Positions 31,434-41,100 are shown, counted from the first letter of the stretch. The stretch is DNA of 64,000 bases from Corynebacterium tuberculostearicum SK141 (GCF_000175635.1 NZ_ACVP01000023.1:62001-126000), one strand, 5' to 3'. The notes: a model not told the origin generated them from the sequence alone. Numbers and translations: made by a program.

Positions 31434-33266
31434 TTACTTCTCCTCAGCAGTCTCGGCCGCAGTGGAACCAGACTTTTCCTGTTCCTTCTTCTTTTCCGGC
31501 TTGTAGTCTACGCCGGTCTCCTTGCGCTGTGCAGCAGGGATTGCCGCAGGGGCGTCGGTAAGCGGATCCACGCCGCCGCCGGACTTCGGGAACGCAATGA
31601 CGTCGCGGATGGAGTCGAAGCCGCCCAACAGGGAGACGATGCGGTCCCAGCCGAAGGCGATGCCGCCGTGTGGTGGGGCGCCGTACTGGAAAGCATCGAG
31701 CAGGAAGCCGAACTTCTCCTGAGCCTCCTCGTCACCGATTCCCATAACGTCGAAGACGCGCTTCTGCACGTCCTGCTGGTGGATACGGATGGAGCCGCCG
31801 CCGATCTCATTGCCGTTGCAGACAATGTCATAGGCGTATGCCAGCGCCTCGCCCGGGTTCTGGTCAAAGTTGTCCAGGTACTCCGGCTTAGGAGAGGTAA
31901 AGGCGTGGTGAACCGCGGTCCACTTGGAGTGCCCCAGTGCGACGTCGCCAGAAGCGGTCGCATCAGCGGAAGGCTCAAAGAGCGGAGCATCTACAACCCA
32001 GGTAAAGGCCCAGTCGCCTTCCTTGATAAGGTCCAGCTTCTTTGCAATCTCGCCACGTGCAGCGCCCAGGAGGGCACGGGAAGACTTGGTGTCACCAGCG
32101 GCAAAGAAGATGGCGTCGCCCGGCTTGGCGCCGACGTGCTCTGCAATGCCCTCGCGCTCGGCGTCGGTAATGTTCTTAGCTACCGGACCGCCCAAGGTGC
32201 CGTCCTCACCCACGGTGATGTAGGCCAGGCCCTTGGCGCCACGCTGCTTAGCCCAGTCCTGCCAAGCATCGAACTGACGGCGCGGCTGGGAGGCGCCGCC
32301 CTCCATGACCACTGCGCCGACGTATTCGTTCTGGAAGACGCGGAAAGTGGTGTCCTTGAAGAACTCGGTGCACTCTACAATCTTGATGTCGAAGCGCAGG
32401 TCCGGCTTATCGGAACCGTAGTACTTCATCGCATCGGCGTAGGTCATGCGCGGGATCGGAGTCTTAATCTCGTAGCCAATGAGCTTCCACAGCTCAGTGA
32501 CAATCTCTTCCGCCAAGGCGATGACATCGTCCTGGTCTACGAAGGACATCTCCACGTCCAGCTGGGTAAACTCCGGCTGGCGGTCAGCGCGGAAGTCCTC
32601 ATCGCGGTAGCAACGCGCGATCTGGTAGTAGCGCTCCATGCCGGAGACCATGAGCAGCTGCTTGAAAAGCTGCGGGGACTGTGGCAGTGCATACCAGGTG
32701 CCCGGCTTCAAACGTGCTGGAACCAGGAAGTCGCGTGCACCCTCCGGGGTGGAACGGGTCAGGGTTGGAGTCTCGATTTCAGCAAAGTCATGCGAATCCA
32801 GCACCTTGCGGGCCGCGCGGTTGGCTGCAGAACGCAGGCGCAGCGCCTGTGCCTGGCGCTCGCGACGCAGGTCCAGGTAGCGGTACTTCAGGCGAGTCTC
32901 CTCGCCTACCTCACCCGAGGTGGAAGGATCATCAATTTGGAACGGCAGCGCTGCGGACTTATTCAAAACCTCAAGATCCGCGACATTGACCTCAATTTCA
33001 CCGGACGGCAGGTTGGGGTTTTCTGAGCCTTCTGGGCGAGGCTCCACGGTACCGGTGACCTTAACGCAGTATTCGGAACGCAGGTCGTGGGCGCGCTCCG
33101 CCACGTCAGATTCACGGAAGACAACCTGGGCGATGCCGGAGCGATCGCGCAGGTCAATGAAGATCACACCACCGTGATCGCGGCGGCGGGAAACCCAACC
33201 GGTTAGGGTGACGGTCTCTCCTGCGAGTTCTTTGCGGAGCTCACCTGCTAAGTGGGTACGCAGCAC
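31434..33266 (-). CDS. aspS: Aspartyl-tRNA synthetase (probably non-discriminating)
   Basis: Charges tRNA with Asp. The 610-residue protein has the N-terminal anticodon OB domain ([23 protein letters not shown]), class II motif 2 ([21 protein letters not shown]), the bacterial GAD insertion and motif 3 ([15 protein letters not shown]). It has a Lys/Glu-rich tail after residue about 590. Actinobacteria commonly use a non-discriminating form with GatCAB; that subtype is inferred. The GTG start has AGAAGGGA about ten bases upstream. It faces a divergent metallopeptidase gene. Confidence 0.97.
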   Translation of the reverse strand: MLRTHLAGELRKELAGETVTLTGWVSRRRDHGGVIFIDLRDRSGIAQVVFRESDVAERAHDLRSEYCVKVTGTVEPRPEGSENPNLPSGEIEVNVADLEVLNKSAALPFQIDDPSTSGEVGEETRLKYRYLDLRRERQAQALRLRSAANRAARKVLDSHDFAEIETPTLTRSTPEGARDFLVPARLKPGTWYALPQSPQLFKQLLMVSGMERYYQIARCYRDEDFRADRQPEFTQLDVEMSFVDQDDVIALAEEIVTELWKLIGYEIKTPIPRMTYADAMKYYGSDKPDLRFDIKIVECTEFFKDTTFRVFQNEYVGAVVMEGGASQPRRQFDAWQDWAKQRGAKGLAYITVGEDGTLGGPVAKNITDAEREGIAEHVGAKPGDAIFFAAGDTKSSRALLGAARGEIAKKLDLIKEGDWAFTWVVDAPLFEPSADATASGDVALGHSKWTAVHHAFTSPKPEYLDNFDQNPGEALAYAYDIVCNGNEIGGGSIRIHQQDVQKRVFDVMGIGDEEAQEKFGFLLDAFQYGAPPHGGIAFGWDRIVSLLGGFDSIRDVIAFPKSGGGVDPLTDAPAAIPAAQRKETGVDYKPEKKKEQEKSGSTAAETAEEK

Positions 33267-33510
33267 TGTTGTTCAATCCCTTCTGAAAATTGTGTCACTT
33301 GCGGGTCCCGCCACGCGTAAACAGCGCGCGCCAAACCAAGCACAAGACTAGGAACGCGCACAATTCTACATCCCTACCGGTACGCGGAGCGCAGTTAGGT
33401 GGACGCAAGCTAACCCTGAAGGCCGCAGAAGAACCCCCGTTTCCCTCCTTCGGCTTCTTTGCAACAATCTCCATCCAGTGTATGAGGGGACCATGTGGCA
33501 CTATTTAGGC

Positions 33511-34389
33511 ATGACTTTTAGATCAGGTGCCGATTTCGGCGGCAAAGAAGCGCGTTCGGGTGGTGGTGGCGGTGGTATCGCCATTGGCGGTGGCGTCGGC
33601 TCGATTGTTCTAGTAGGCCTTTTCCTCCTCTTGGGCGGCAATCCCTCAGACTTGGGCTCAATTCTGGGCAGCGAGCAGACCCAATCCGACGGCGCTGCAC
33701 AAGGCGAAAGCCCCGAATGCGAAACTGCAGAAGATGGCAACACCAAGGATGAATGCCTCGTTGAGTTCACCGGTCGCAGCGTAGACAACGTCTGGTCCAA
33801 GGTCTTGCCGGAACAGGCCGATATCCAATACACCGAGCCGGAGCGCGTGGTCTTCCACGGCGGCGTTAATACCGGTTGCGGCGCGGCCTCTTCTTCTACC
33901 GGCCCCTTCTACTGCCCGCGCGATGAGTCCGCCTATTTCGACACCGCGTTCTTTGATTCCCTGCGCAACTTCGGCGCGGAAAATGCCCCCTTGGCCCGCA
34001 TGTACATCGTGGCGCACGAGTTCGGCCACCACATTCAAAACCTTGAGGGCACCCTCGGCCTGTCGGACTATGACGACCCAGGCGCCGATTCCAACGCGGT
34101 GAAGATCGAGCTCCAGGCTGACTGCTACGCAGGCCTGTGGGCTTCCTACGCCGACAAGGGCGATAACCCCTTGCTCGAGCCGATTACTAAGGAACAGGTC
34201 TCAGACGCTGTCGCGGCTGCCCAGGCGGTGGGCGATGACAATATCCAGCGCCGCTCCGGCGGCCAGGTCCAGCCTGATTCCTGGACGCACGGTTCCTCCG
34301 AACAGCGTGAGAAGGCATTCCTCGCCGGATATAACTCTGGCAAGATGTCCCAGTGCGACACCCTGGAGCGCGGCGCCTACCGCGGCTAA
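33511..34389 (+). CDS. Neutral zinc metallopeptidase, YpfJ family
   Basis: Membrane-anchored zinc peptidase of Pfam family PF04228, about 292 residues. The start MTFRSGADFGGKEARSGGG matches the family N-terminus; an in-frame ATG at 33493 (MWHYLG) is a possible alternative. A Gly-rich segment leads to one transmembrane helix (about residues 26-46), then an extracytoplasmic domain with the zinc-binding HExxH in YIVAHEFGHHIQN (about 168) and the third-ligand region ELQADCYAGLWA. Substrate unknown. It is divergent from aspS and followed by a hairpin. Confidence 0.88.
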   Translation: MTFRSGADFGGKEARSGGGGGGIAIGGGVGSIVLVGLFLLLGGNPSDLGSILGSEQTQSDGAAQGESPECETAEDGNTKDECLVEFTGRSVDNVWSKVLPEQADIQYTEPERVVFHGGVNTGCGAASSSTGPFYCPRDESAYFDTAFFDSLRNFGAENAPLARMYIVAHEFGHHIQNLEGTLGLSDYDDPGADSNAVKIELQADCYAGLWASYADKGDNPLLEPITKEQVSDAVAAAQAVGDDNIQRRSGGQVQPDSWTHGSSEQREKAFLAGYNSGKMSQCDTLERGAYRG

Positions 34390-34401
34390 AACTCTCAACG
34401 T

Positions 34402-34424
34402 GGCCGTCGCCGAGAGCGGCGGCC
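34402..34424 (+). terminator. Hairpin after the zinc metallopeptidase gene
   Basis: GGCCGTCGC and GCGGCGGCC form a nine-pair stem with one G-U pair and a five-base loop (CGAGA), 13 bases after the stop. Only a weak T content follows (ATTATGTT). Confidence 0.5.
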
Positions 34425-34609
34425 ATTATGTTCACAAATAGCCACATTGCTTTCACGAACTCCACATCTTGAGTTCACTTTCCTGACACCTAGGGCCTTT
34501 AGTCTGAGTGTGCATTCTCTACATAAGAATTTCCTTTGAGAATCCTCTTAACCACGCTGAGAAGCGCGGTCATCCCTCTCGTGCACGCTTTTCCTGAAAG
34601 GTTCTTCCT

Positions 34610-36217
34610 GTGTCTACCCCTACCACCCACATGACGGACATTGAGGCCGTCAATGGCAAGGGCAACGACTGGATTTGGCACGCCATCTTTGGCGGCCTCA
34701 CAGCCGTTACCCTCATCGGTTTTATGATCTGGGGCCACGACTACGTCGATGGCTCTAAACCTATTCTGCTTGGCACTGCCATTCTCTTCGCTCTCTTCAT
34801 GGCCTTCAATATTGGCGGCAATGACGTTGCCAACTCCTTCGGCACCTCCGTAGGTGCCGGGACGCTGTCCATGAAGCAGGCCCTCGTCGTCGCCGCCATC
34901 TTCGAGGTCTCCGGCGCCATCCTCGCCGGCGGCGAGGTCACCGATACCGTGCGTTCTGGCATCGTCGACCTTGACGCCATCGATGGGCTCGACCCCATGG
35001 AGTTCGTCTACATCATGATGTCGTCCCTTTTGGGTGCGGCCATCTGGCTCCTCGTTGCCACCCGTATGGGTTGGCCAGTGTCTACCACCCACTCCATCGT
35101 CGGCGGCATCGTCGGCGCCGCGCTCACCGTTGGCTTCATCACCGGCAAGGGTGGCTTGGACATGGTGCAGTGGGGCGGGATTGGCACTATTGCCATCTCG
35201 TGGGTGCTCTCCCCTGTTCTCGGCGGTCTCGCTGCGTTCATCCTGTTCAAGTGGATTAAGACCTCCATCTTGGTCTACAACGAGGAAGCAGACCAGAAGC
35301 TGCGTGAAATCAAGACCCGTCGTGCGGAGCTGCGCCAAGAGCACAAGTCTCGCTTTGCTCGCCTCAATGAGATCCAGCAGATTAGCTACACCAACGCCAT
35401 GGCCCGGGACGCCGCCTTGGTGGCGGAAGAGGACTTCGATCCGGATCAGCTGGAATCTGAGTATTACCGCGATCTGTATAACCTCAACAAGGACATGGAT
35501 GATGTCAAGGCTCACCGCGCCCTGGAGAGCTGGGTACCGGTACTAGCCGCCATTGGTGCCATCATCATTTCCGCCATGGTGATGTTCAAGGGTCTCAAGC
35601 ACACCGGACTCGATTTCAGCGTTCTTCAGAACCTCTTGGTCATGGGCATGGTCGGCGCCGTGGTGTGGATGGCCGTCTTCATTTTCGCTCGCTCCCTGAA
35701 GAAGAAGTCGCTGGCTAAGTCCACCTTCCTTCTCTTTTCTTGGATGCAGGTCTTTACCGCTTCCGCCTTCGCCTTCTCCCACGGTTCCAACGACATTGCC
35801 AATGCCATTGGCCCCTTCGCTGCGGTTATTGACGTCCTCAAGACCGACCAAGTAAGCGATGAAGCTTCCGTGCCCGTTGCCGTCATGATTGCCATGGGCG
35901 TCGCCCTGATTTCTGGTTTGTGGTTCATCGGTCGCTTCGTGATTCAGACCGTGGGCTCGGGCCTAACCCAAATGCACCCCTCCTCCGGCTTCGCTGCTGA
36001 GCTTGCCGCCGCCGGTGTGGTGATGGGTTCATCGATCTTGGGCCTTCCGGTTTCTTCCACCCACATCCTCATCGGCGCCGTACTGGGCGTGGGCATTGTC
36101 AACAAGGCAGCCAATTGGAACCTGATGAAGCCCATCGCTTTGGCGTGGGTCATCACCCTGCCCGCCGCGGCAGTCATCGCCGCCATTACCGTGTCTGTGC
36201 TGCGCGTAGTCTTCTAG
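34610..36217 (+). CDS. Low-affinity inorganic phosphate transporter, PiT family
   Basis: Cation-coupled phosphate uptake through the inner membrane. The 535-residue protein has two inverted PHO4 repeats with the signatures [20 protein letters not shown] (about 65-84) and [16 protein letters not shown] (about 392-407). About 11 hydrophobic segments are separated by a long charged cytoplasmic loop at about 220-305. The GTG start has GAAAGG eight bases upstream. It is monocistronic, with a strong hairpin after it. Whether it is the orthologue of C. glutamicum pitA cannot be decided here. Confidence 0.92.
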   Translation: MSTPTTHMTDIEAVNGKGNDWIWHAIFGGLTAVTLIGFMIWGHDYVDGSKPILLGTAILFALFMAFNIGGNDVANSFGTSVGAGTLSMKQALVVAAIFEVSGAILAGGEVTDTVRSGIVDLDAIDGLDPMEFVYIMMSSLLGAAIWLLVATRMGWPVSTTHSIVGGIVGAALTVGFITGKGGLDMVQWGGIGTIAISWVLSPVLGGLAAFILFKWIKTSILVYNEEADQKLREIKTRRAELRQEHKSRFARLNEIQQISYTNAMARDAALVAEEDFDPDQLESEYYRDLYNLNKDMDDVKAHRALESWVPVLAAIGAIIISAMVMFKGLKHTGLDFSVLQNLLVMGMVGAVVWMAVFIFARSLKKKSLAKSTFLLFSWMQVFTASAFAFSHGSNDIANAIGPFAAVIDVLKTDQVSDEASVPVAVMIAMGVALISGLWFIGRFVIQTVGSGLTQMHPSSGFAAELAAAGVVMGSSILGLPVSSTHILIGAVLGVGIVNKAANWNLMKPIALAWVITLPAAAVIAAITVSVLRVVF

Positions 36218-36256
36218 GGATAGCTCAGCGCCGCATATCCTCAGCACCCCCATTTC

Positions 36257-36297
36257 ATCCGCTAGCCACACCGGCCATTGTGCCGGGGCTAGCGGAT
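36257..36297 (+). terminator. Strong hairpin terminator after the phosphate transporter
   Basis: ATCCGCTAGCC-ACA-CCGGC pairs with GCCGGGGCTAGCGGAT (16 pairs, one three-base bulge, six-base loop CATTGT), 40 bases after the stop and followed by TGTCCATT. The U tract is poor but the stem is long. Confidence 0.65.
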
Positions 36298-36322
36298 TGT
36301 CCATTAGGTAGCTTGGACAAAC

Positions 36323-36338
36323 GCCCTGCTTGGCGACG
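36323..36338 (+). repeat. Copy A of GCTTGGCGACG-type intergenic sequence
   Basis: GCCCTGCTTGGCGACG is identical over 16 bases to the copy at 44655, and its 3' continuation CCCCCTT matches the copy at 23202. It lies over the -35 region of the HEPN-CBS gene. Confidence 0.4.
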
Positions 36339-36361
36339 CCCCCTTCTCTACACTGGCCCAT

Positions 36362-37084
36362 ATGACCGCGCACCGAGCTACTGCATTCCTGGCCGCATTC
36401 AACGACATAGAACAACACTTGCGCTCGGCTCTCAACGCTGAGAACTCCGATTCCTTCTGGTGGATAGTAGACAGGGCACGAGACAAGCACGTGCTTTCTA
36501 GTAAGCAAGCCGAGGCACTAAAAGAGTTTTCCAACCTACGCAATGCAATTGCCCACGGGCGCTACTACAAATCAGAGCCCATCGCTGAACCGCACGAGGC
36601 AGTGGTTAAGCAGATTTCAGCTCTCCGAGACATAGTGGTGTCCCCTCCCGACACACTCCAGGTTTTGCAGCCACAAAAGGTATTTACCTTGACGTCTGCC
36701 ACATCAATCATGGAGGCATTTAGCGTCATAAAGGATAAGGACTTCTCCCAAATCCCCATCTACGATGAGGGCCGATTCACCGCTTTGCTAACCACCAACA
36801 CTATTGCGCGATGGGTAGCCAGAGACCTCAGCGATAATCACGAGATCGATGCCGCGGACATCGCGGACATTGTGGAATACAAAGAACCCAGTGATCGCGC
36901 TATCTTTCTGGCCCGCACAGTAAGTGTGCAGGAAACGGTGGACGCCCTTTCAGAAACCGATAGCCAAGGGCATCGCCCTTGCGCCGCGGTCATCACGGAA
37001 CACGGCAAGGTCAATGAGAAGCCCCTGCGCCTAGTTGCACCGGCCGATCTACCGGCACTTTTTGATGCCCTAGAATGGGAATAA
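36362..37084 (+). CDS. Probable HEPN-like domain fused to a CBS pair, unknown function
   Basis: A 240-residue protein. Residues about 1-90 are all-helical and contain LRNAIAHGRYY with Arg60-x4-His65, the Rx4-6H signature of HEPN ribonucleases. Residues about 100-235 look like two CBS motifs (IMEAFSVIKDKDFSQIPIYD with FTALLTTNTIARWVA, then VSVQETVDALSETD to the C-terminus), which normally bind adenine nucleotides. The gene appears leaderless: TACACT at 36349 is seven bases before ATG. Base composition looks more AT-rich than its neighbours. No toxin-antitoxin partner is adjacent. HEPN is assigned by motif only; the helical part could be a non-catalytic relative. Confidence 0.6.
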   Translation: MTAHRATAFLAAFNDIEQHLRSALNAENSDSFWWIVDRARDKHVLSSKQAEALKEFSNLRNAIAHGRYYKSEPIAEPHEAVVKQISALRDIVVSPPDTLQVLQPQKVFTLTSATSIMEAFSVIKDKDFSQIPIYDEGRFTALLTTNTIARWVARDLSDNHEIDAADIADIVEYKEPSDRAIFLARTVSVQETVDALSETDSQGHRPCAAVITEHGKVNEKPLRLVAPADLPALFDALEWE

Positions 37085-37088
37085 TTCT

Positions 37089-37115
37089 CCCGCAGTCGGC
37101 TTTCCCGCAGTCGGC
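37089..37115 (+). repeat. Tandem direct repeat upstream of the LLM monooxygenase gene
   Basis: CCCGCAGTCGGC occurs at 37089-37100 and again at 37104-37115, three bases apart (period 15), between the HEPN-CBS stop and the LLM start at 37160. A TATCTT at 37124 could be the -10 box, so the repeats cover the expected -35 zone and may be an operator. Confidence 0.45.
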
Positions 37116-37159
37116 ACTGCGTCTATCTTTACTCCTGTGCACCGCATAGAAAGGCAACC

Positions 37160-38272
37160 ATGCAATTCGGCATCTTCACTATCGGGGATTTAACTACAGA
37201 CCCCATCTCAGGAAAGACACCCAATGAGGCTGAGCGCATCCGCAATTTGACGGAGATTGCGTTGAAAGCCGAAAAGGTTGGCCTTGACGTCTTTGCCACC
37301 GGCGAACACCACAACCCGCCCTTCGTTCCGTCCTCTCCTACAACGCACTTGGCGTATATCGCCGCGCAGACGGAGCGCTTGCAGCTATCTACTGCGACCA
37401 CGCTCATTACTACCAATGACCCGGTGAAGATCGCAGAGGACTATGCCTTTCTGCAGCACCTTGCTGACGGCCGCGTAGACCTCATGCTCGGCCGCGGAAA
37501 TACCGGCCCGGTCTATCCCTGGTTTGGCAAAGACATCCAGCAGGGTATTCCTTTGGCGATTGAGAACTACCACTTGCTGCGCAGGCTCTGGCGTGAGCCG
37601 GTTGTTAACTGGCAAGGAAAGTTCCGTGCGGGTTTGGAAGGATTTACCGCTACTCCGGCACCACTAGATGGAATTCCGCCCTTTGTCTGGCACGGCTCCA
37701 TTCGTTCGCCGCAAATCGCAGAACAAGCCGCGTACTACGGCGATGGCTTCTTCCACAACAATATCTTCTGGAATAAGGAGCACACCGCCCAGTTGGTGGA
37801 CCTCTACCGCCGTCGCTTTGAAAGCTATGGCCACGGCCAAGCGGACCAAGCAATCGTGGGACTTGGCGGCCAAGTCTTCATTGGCGAAACCGAACAAGAA
37901 GCCAAAGACTTCTTCCGCCCCTACTTCGACAACGCCCCAGTCTATGGCCACGGGCCAAGCCTCGAGGATTTCACGGCGCAGACTCCATTGACAGTCGGCA
38001 CCGTGGAACAGGTAATCGAAAAGACCCTCAGCTTTGCAGAATGGGCCGGTGACTACCAGCGCCAGCTATTCCTCATCGATCACGCGGGACTTCCACAAGA
38101 AGTAGTTCTCCAACAGATAGAAATCCTAGGCACGCAGGTTGTCCCCGAGCTGCAACGCCGCTTTGAGCAGCGCCGTCCGAGCCACGTGCCTTCTGACCCG
38201 CCGACGCACGCAAGCTTGCTCTCTGAGCCGAATCCTTCGCACCTTCAGGTCAGCCCAGGAAAGGAAAACTAG
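37160..38272 (+). CDS. FMN-dependent luciferase-like monooxygenase (CE1758 type)
   Basis: A 370-residue class C flavoprotein monooxygenase of the LLM superfamily. TIM-barrel features are MQFGIFTIGDLT at strand 1, GLDVFATGEHHNPPF, LATATTLITTNDPVKIAEDY-like strand 4 region, and GRVDLMLGRGNTGPVYPWFG. These enzymes use FMNH2 supplied by a separate reductase; the reductase gene follows two bases later. The substrate is unknown. A Pro/Ser-rich tail of about 30 residues follows residue 340. AGAAAGG lies seven bases before ATG. Confidence 0.88.
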   Translation: MQFGIFTIGDLTTDPISGKTPNEAERIRNLTEIALKAEKVGLDVFATGEHHNPPFVPSSPTTHLAYIAAQTERLQLSTATTLITTNDPVKIAEDYAFLQHLADGRVDLMLGRGNTGPVYPWFGKDIQQGIPLAIENYHLLRRLWREPVVNWQGKFRAGLEGFTATPAPLDGIPPFVWHGSIRSPQIAEQAAYYGDGFFHNNIFWNKEHTAQLVDLYRRRFESYGHGQADQAIVGLGGQVFIGETEQEAKDFFRPYFDNAPVYGHGPSLEDFTAQTPLTVGTVEQVIEKTLSFAEWAGDYQRQLFLIDHAGLPQEVVLQQIEILGTQVVPELQRRFEQRRPSHVPSDPPTHASLLSEPNPSHLQVSPGKEN

Positions 38273-38274
38273 TT

Positions 38275-38934
38275 ATGCGCTCCCTCCTCGTTGTCTCAGC
38301 TGGCCTTTCGCAGCCGTCTTCCTCTCGCAGGTTGGCGGACATGCTCGCAGAAGCCACCCGCGCCAAAATCTCCGCGCGCGGTGAAGGAGCCGAAATCGAT
38401 GTCATTGAGGTCCGCGATCTCGCTTTCGAACTAGCTACCGCCATGACCGATCAGACTGCGCAAACACCCCTTTTGGCTCGAGCCAAGCAGCAAGTTGCCG
38501 ATGCCGATGGACTCATCGCCGTCACCCCTGTATTCCAAGGCAGCTATTCGGGCCTTTTCAAGATGTTCTTTGACACCTTGGAACCCCATGCCCTCGACAA
38601 CCTACCCACCATCATCGCAGCGACGGCAGGGTCTTCGCGCCATGCCCTCATTTTGGACTACGCGCTCCGCCCGCTATTTAACCAACTGCACGCAAACATC
38701 GTGCCGACGGGTGTTTTTCAGGCCGCAGAAGACCTAGGCACTCCGGAGGGAGAGCGCATTGCCTCCCGCATTGAGCGCTCTGCCATCCAGCTGGCTGACC
38801 AGATCGTTACCCCGCGGGACCGGGTACCAGGAATTGCCGGCGATCTCACTGGGTTGGGAGGCCGCTCCACCGTACGGCTAGCAAAGGAGAACTTCATCCC
38901 CCTCGACAAGCTCCTGAATGGGTACGGCAAATAA
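38275..38934 (+). CDS. NAD(P)H-dependent FMN reductase (CE1759 type)
   Basis: A 219-residue flavodoxin-fold reductase: LLVVSAGLSQPSSSRRLADM forms the FMN phosphate loop, and ADGLIAVTPVFQGSYSGLFKMFFD is the family signature (about 77-100). It starts two bases after the monooxygenase stop and would supply reduced FMN to it, giving a two-component system. This neighbour pair is conserved in corynebacteria under the CE1758/CE1759 names as I recall. The physiological substrate is unknown; possibly sulfur-compound or xenobiotic oxidation. Confidence 0.87.
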   Translation: MRSLLVVSAGLSQPSSSRRLADMLAEATRAKISARGEGAEIDVIEVRDLAFELATAMTDQTAQTPLLARAKQQVADADGLIAVTPVFQGSYSGLFKMFFDTLEPHALDNLPTIIAATAGSSRHALILDYALRPLFNQLHANIVPTGVFQAAEDLGTPEGERIASRIERSAIQLADQIVTPRDRVPGIAGDLTGLGGRSTVRLAKENFIPLDKLLNGYGK

Positions 38935-38969
38935 GCCACAACGCGAGCAGCGCTACGCATAGACAGCGA

Positions 38970-38998
38970 TTGATAGAAGGTGTGACTTTCGCTACCCT
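38970..38998 (+). promoter_or_regulatory. Predicted sdaA promoter
   Basis: TTGATA (38970-38975) and TACCCT (38993-38998) are separated by exactly 17 bases. They would start transcription near 39005, giving a leader of about 100 bases before sdaA that contains a short inverted repeat (TTGGGTC/GACCCCAA at 39026-39046). Confidence 0.5.
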
Positions 38999-39104
38999 GG
39001 TCACATAAAATCTGCCTCTCCCCTTTGGGTCCAGCTTGACCCCAATAACGGCACAGCAAGCACCCTATAGCTATCCCTCCAGAAAGGTTCGGCACAGCTT
39101 AACT

Positions 39105-40514
39105 ATGACAATTAGCGTCACGGACATCTTCTCCATCGGCATTGGCCCTTCCTCTTCGCACACCGTCGGGCCCATGCGCGCGGCTAAGCAATTCCTCGAT
39201 TCCCTCGAGAAGCACCCAGCCAAGGTCTATACGGAGTTGCGCGGCTCGCTTTCCGCCACTGGCCGTGGCCACGCTTCCGATCGCGCCGTAATCCTTGGGC
39301 TCGCTGGCTGGGATCCGCTGAGCGTGCCTGTCGACGCCGAGCCTCACGCGGGCGGCTTTATCCCTAGCGAGGGAACCATTTCTGGTCCCCGGGGCACGGT
39401 GGACTATGAGATCGTTTTTGATAATGAACCGCTGCCCCAGCACCCGAATGGCATGATTTTTAGCGCCTGGGATGACAGCGGAAACCTGCTCGCAGAAAAG
39501 GAAGAGTACTTTTCTGTCGGCGGCGGCTTTATCCTCTCCCGCGCCGAGCTCGATGCAGAAGTCGCCGAAAGCCATGAGGTTCCCGCCGGCGTAGCCGCAG
39601 CCCAGGTAGATGACTCCGTTCCCTATGAGTTCACCACGGGCGAAGAACTGCTCAACCTCTGCGAAGCTCATGACAAAGCAATTTGGGAGCTCGTCCTTGC
39701 CAACGAGGAGGCCTTGCACCGCGATGAAGGCGGCGCGGAATACGTTCTGCGCCACCTTGATTTGGTCTGGGACATCATGCGTGAGTGTGTGACTGAGGGT
39801 ATTTCCACCAAGGGCCTTCTTCCAGGTGGCCTGCGTGTGGCACGCCGTGCCCCGAAGATGTATGCCCAGTTGCTAGAAAACCAGGACGATACCAGCTGCG
39901 GTTTCTCCGCCATGGAGTGGGTTAACCTGTACGCCCTAGCGGTTAATGAGCAAAACGCTGCCGGTGGCCGCGTCATTACTGCACCTACCAACGGCGCATG
40001 CGGCATCATTCCAGCAGTACTGCATTATGCGCGCGATTTCCGCGCAGATTTCACCCGTTCGACTGCCCGTCGGTACCTATTGACCGCCGGTGCCATCGGC
40101 ATGATTATCAAGGAAAACGCGTCCATCTCCGGAGCTGAGGTGGGCTGCCAAGGCGAGGTGGGTTCCGCCTCCGCTATGGCCGCCGCAGGCATGGCAGAGC
40201 TGCTGGGAGCAGCCCCGGCGCAGGTGGAAAACGCCGCTGAGATTGCTTTAGAGCATAATTTGGGCCTTACCTGCGACCCAGTGGGCGGATTGGTGCAGAT
40301 TCCGTGCATCGAGCGCAATGCCATTGGCGCGGTAAAGTCCATCAACGCCGCGCGCATGGCCAAAATGGGAGAAGGCACTCACCACGTGACCTTGGATAAT
40401 GCGGTACAAACCATGGCTGAAACCGGCCGCGATATGCTCTCCAAGTATAAGGAGACCTCCCTGGGCGGATTGGCCAAGACCATGGGCTTTAGCGTTTCGC
40501 AGGTGGAGTGTTAA
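39105..40514 (+). CDS. sdaA: L-serine ammonia-lyase (L-serine dehydratase), iron-sulfur type
   Basis: Deaminates serine to pyruvate and ammonia with a [4Fe-4S] cluster. The 469-residue single-chain form has the beta domain at the N-terminus (SVTDIFSIGIGPSSSHTVGPM) and the alpha domain with APTNGACGIIPAVLHYA, GAEVGCQGEVGSASAMAAAG and LTCDPVGGLVQIPC supplying conserved cysteines. ATG 39105 matches the family start; the nearest purine-rich stretch (AGAAAGG) is a long 17 bases upstream. It is followed at once by a TetR gene. Confidence 0.96.
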   Translation: MTISVTDIFSIGIGPSSSHTVGPMRAAKQFLDSLEKHPAKVYTELRGSLSATGRGHASDRAVILGLAGWDPLSVPVDAEPHAGGFIPSEGTISGPRGTVDYEIVFDNEPLPQHPNGMIFSAWDDSGNLLAEKEEYFSVGGGFILSRAELDAEVAESHEVPAGVAAAQVDDSVPYEFTTGEELLNLCEAHDKAIWELVLANEEALHRDEGGAEYVLRHLDLVWDIMRECVTEGISTKGLLPGGLRVARRAPKMYAQLLENQDDTSCGFSAMEWVNLYALAVNEQNAAGGRVITAPTNGACGIIPAVLHYARDFRADFTRSTARRYLLTAGAIGMIIKENASISGAEVGCQGEVGSASAMAAAGMAELLGAAPAQVENAAEIALEHNLGLTCDPVGGLVQIPCIERNAIGAVKSINAARMAKMGEGTHHVTLDNAVQTMAETGRDMLSKYKETSLGGLAKTMGFSVSQVEC

Positions 40515-40524
40515 AAAGGACTGC

Positions 40525-41100
40525 ATGCGCGCAGATGCTCTTCACCGCCGCACCGCCATTATCGCTGCGGCATGCCAGCTCTTTCGTACCCACGGCGATG
40601 ATGTCGCTTTGGAAAAGGTGGCTACGCAGGCTGGCGTAAGTGTGGCTACGGTCTATCGCAATTTCCCCAACCGTGCGAGCCTTATCCGCGCGTGCGCGGA
40701 ATATATGGGTGATGGCTTTGCCGAGTTTCAACAGCGCCTCATCGCGGACTTTGAGAACTCCACCCATTCTGGGCAAGACTACGTCCGGACCTACGCCACT
40801 CATATCCTGACCATGGGACTGAACACCCTTATTCCAGCGTTCGTCCCGCAGGATTTGGACTCTCTGAGCCCCGAGCTGACTGCCCAGCGCGATCTCCTAG
40901 AGCGCAACGGCCGACGGTTTATTGAGCTGGGCCAAGAGCAAGGCGAGATTGGCCCCGGCGTCACCCACCTCGAATTCATTGTGGGACTGTTGAGCCTGGC
41001 ACGACCCCGCGAGGTTGATATCGATGCCTACCAGCCGGATATTCAAGAAAAGATCATTGACCTCTTTCTGGCGGGCATAAAAAGTGGGCACCGCGCCTAA
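40525..41100 (+). CDS. TetR/AcrR-family transcriptional regulator
   Basis: A 191-residue regulator. The N-terminal helix-turn-helix (about 8-55) reads RRTAIIAAACQLFRTHGDDV and VATQAGVSVATVYRNFPNRASLI, typical of TetR. The C-terminal ligand domain (about 65-191) is unassigned. ATG 40525 has AAAAAGGA four bases upstream and lies ten bases after the sdaA stop, so it is probably cotranscribed with the serine dehydratase and could control it. Its 3' end contains the hisS terminator on the other strand. Confidence 0.88.
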   Translation: MRADALHRRTAIIAAACQLFRTHGDDVALEKVATQAGVSVATVYRNFPNRASLIRACAEYMGDGFAEFQQRLIADFENSTHSGQDYVRTYATHILTMGLNTLIPAFVPQDLDSLSPELTAQRDLLERNGRRFIELGQEQGEIGPGVTHLEFIVGLLSLARPREVDIDAYQPDIQEKIIDLFLAGIKSGHRA

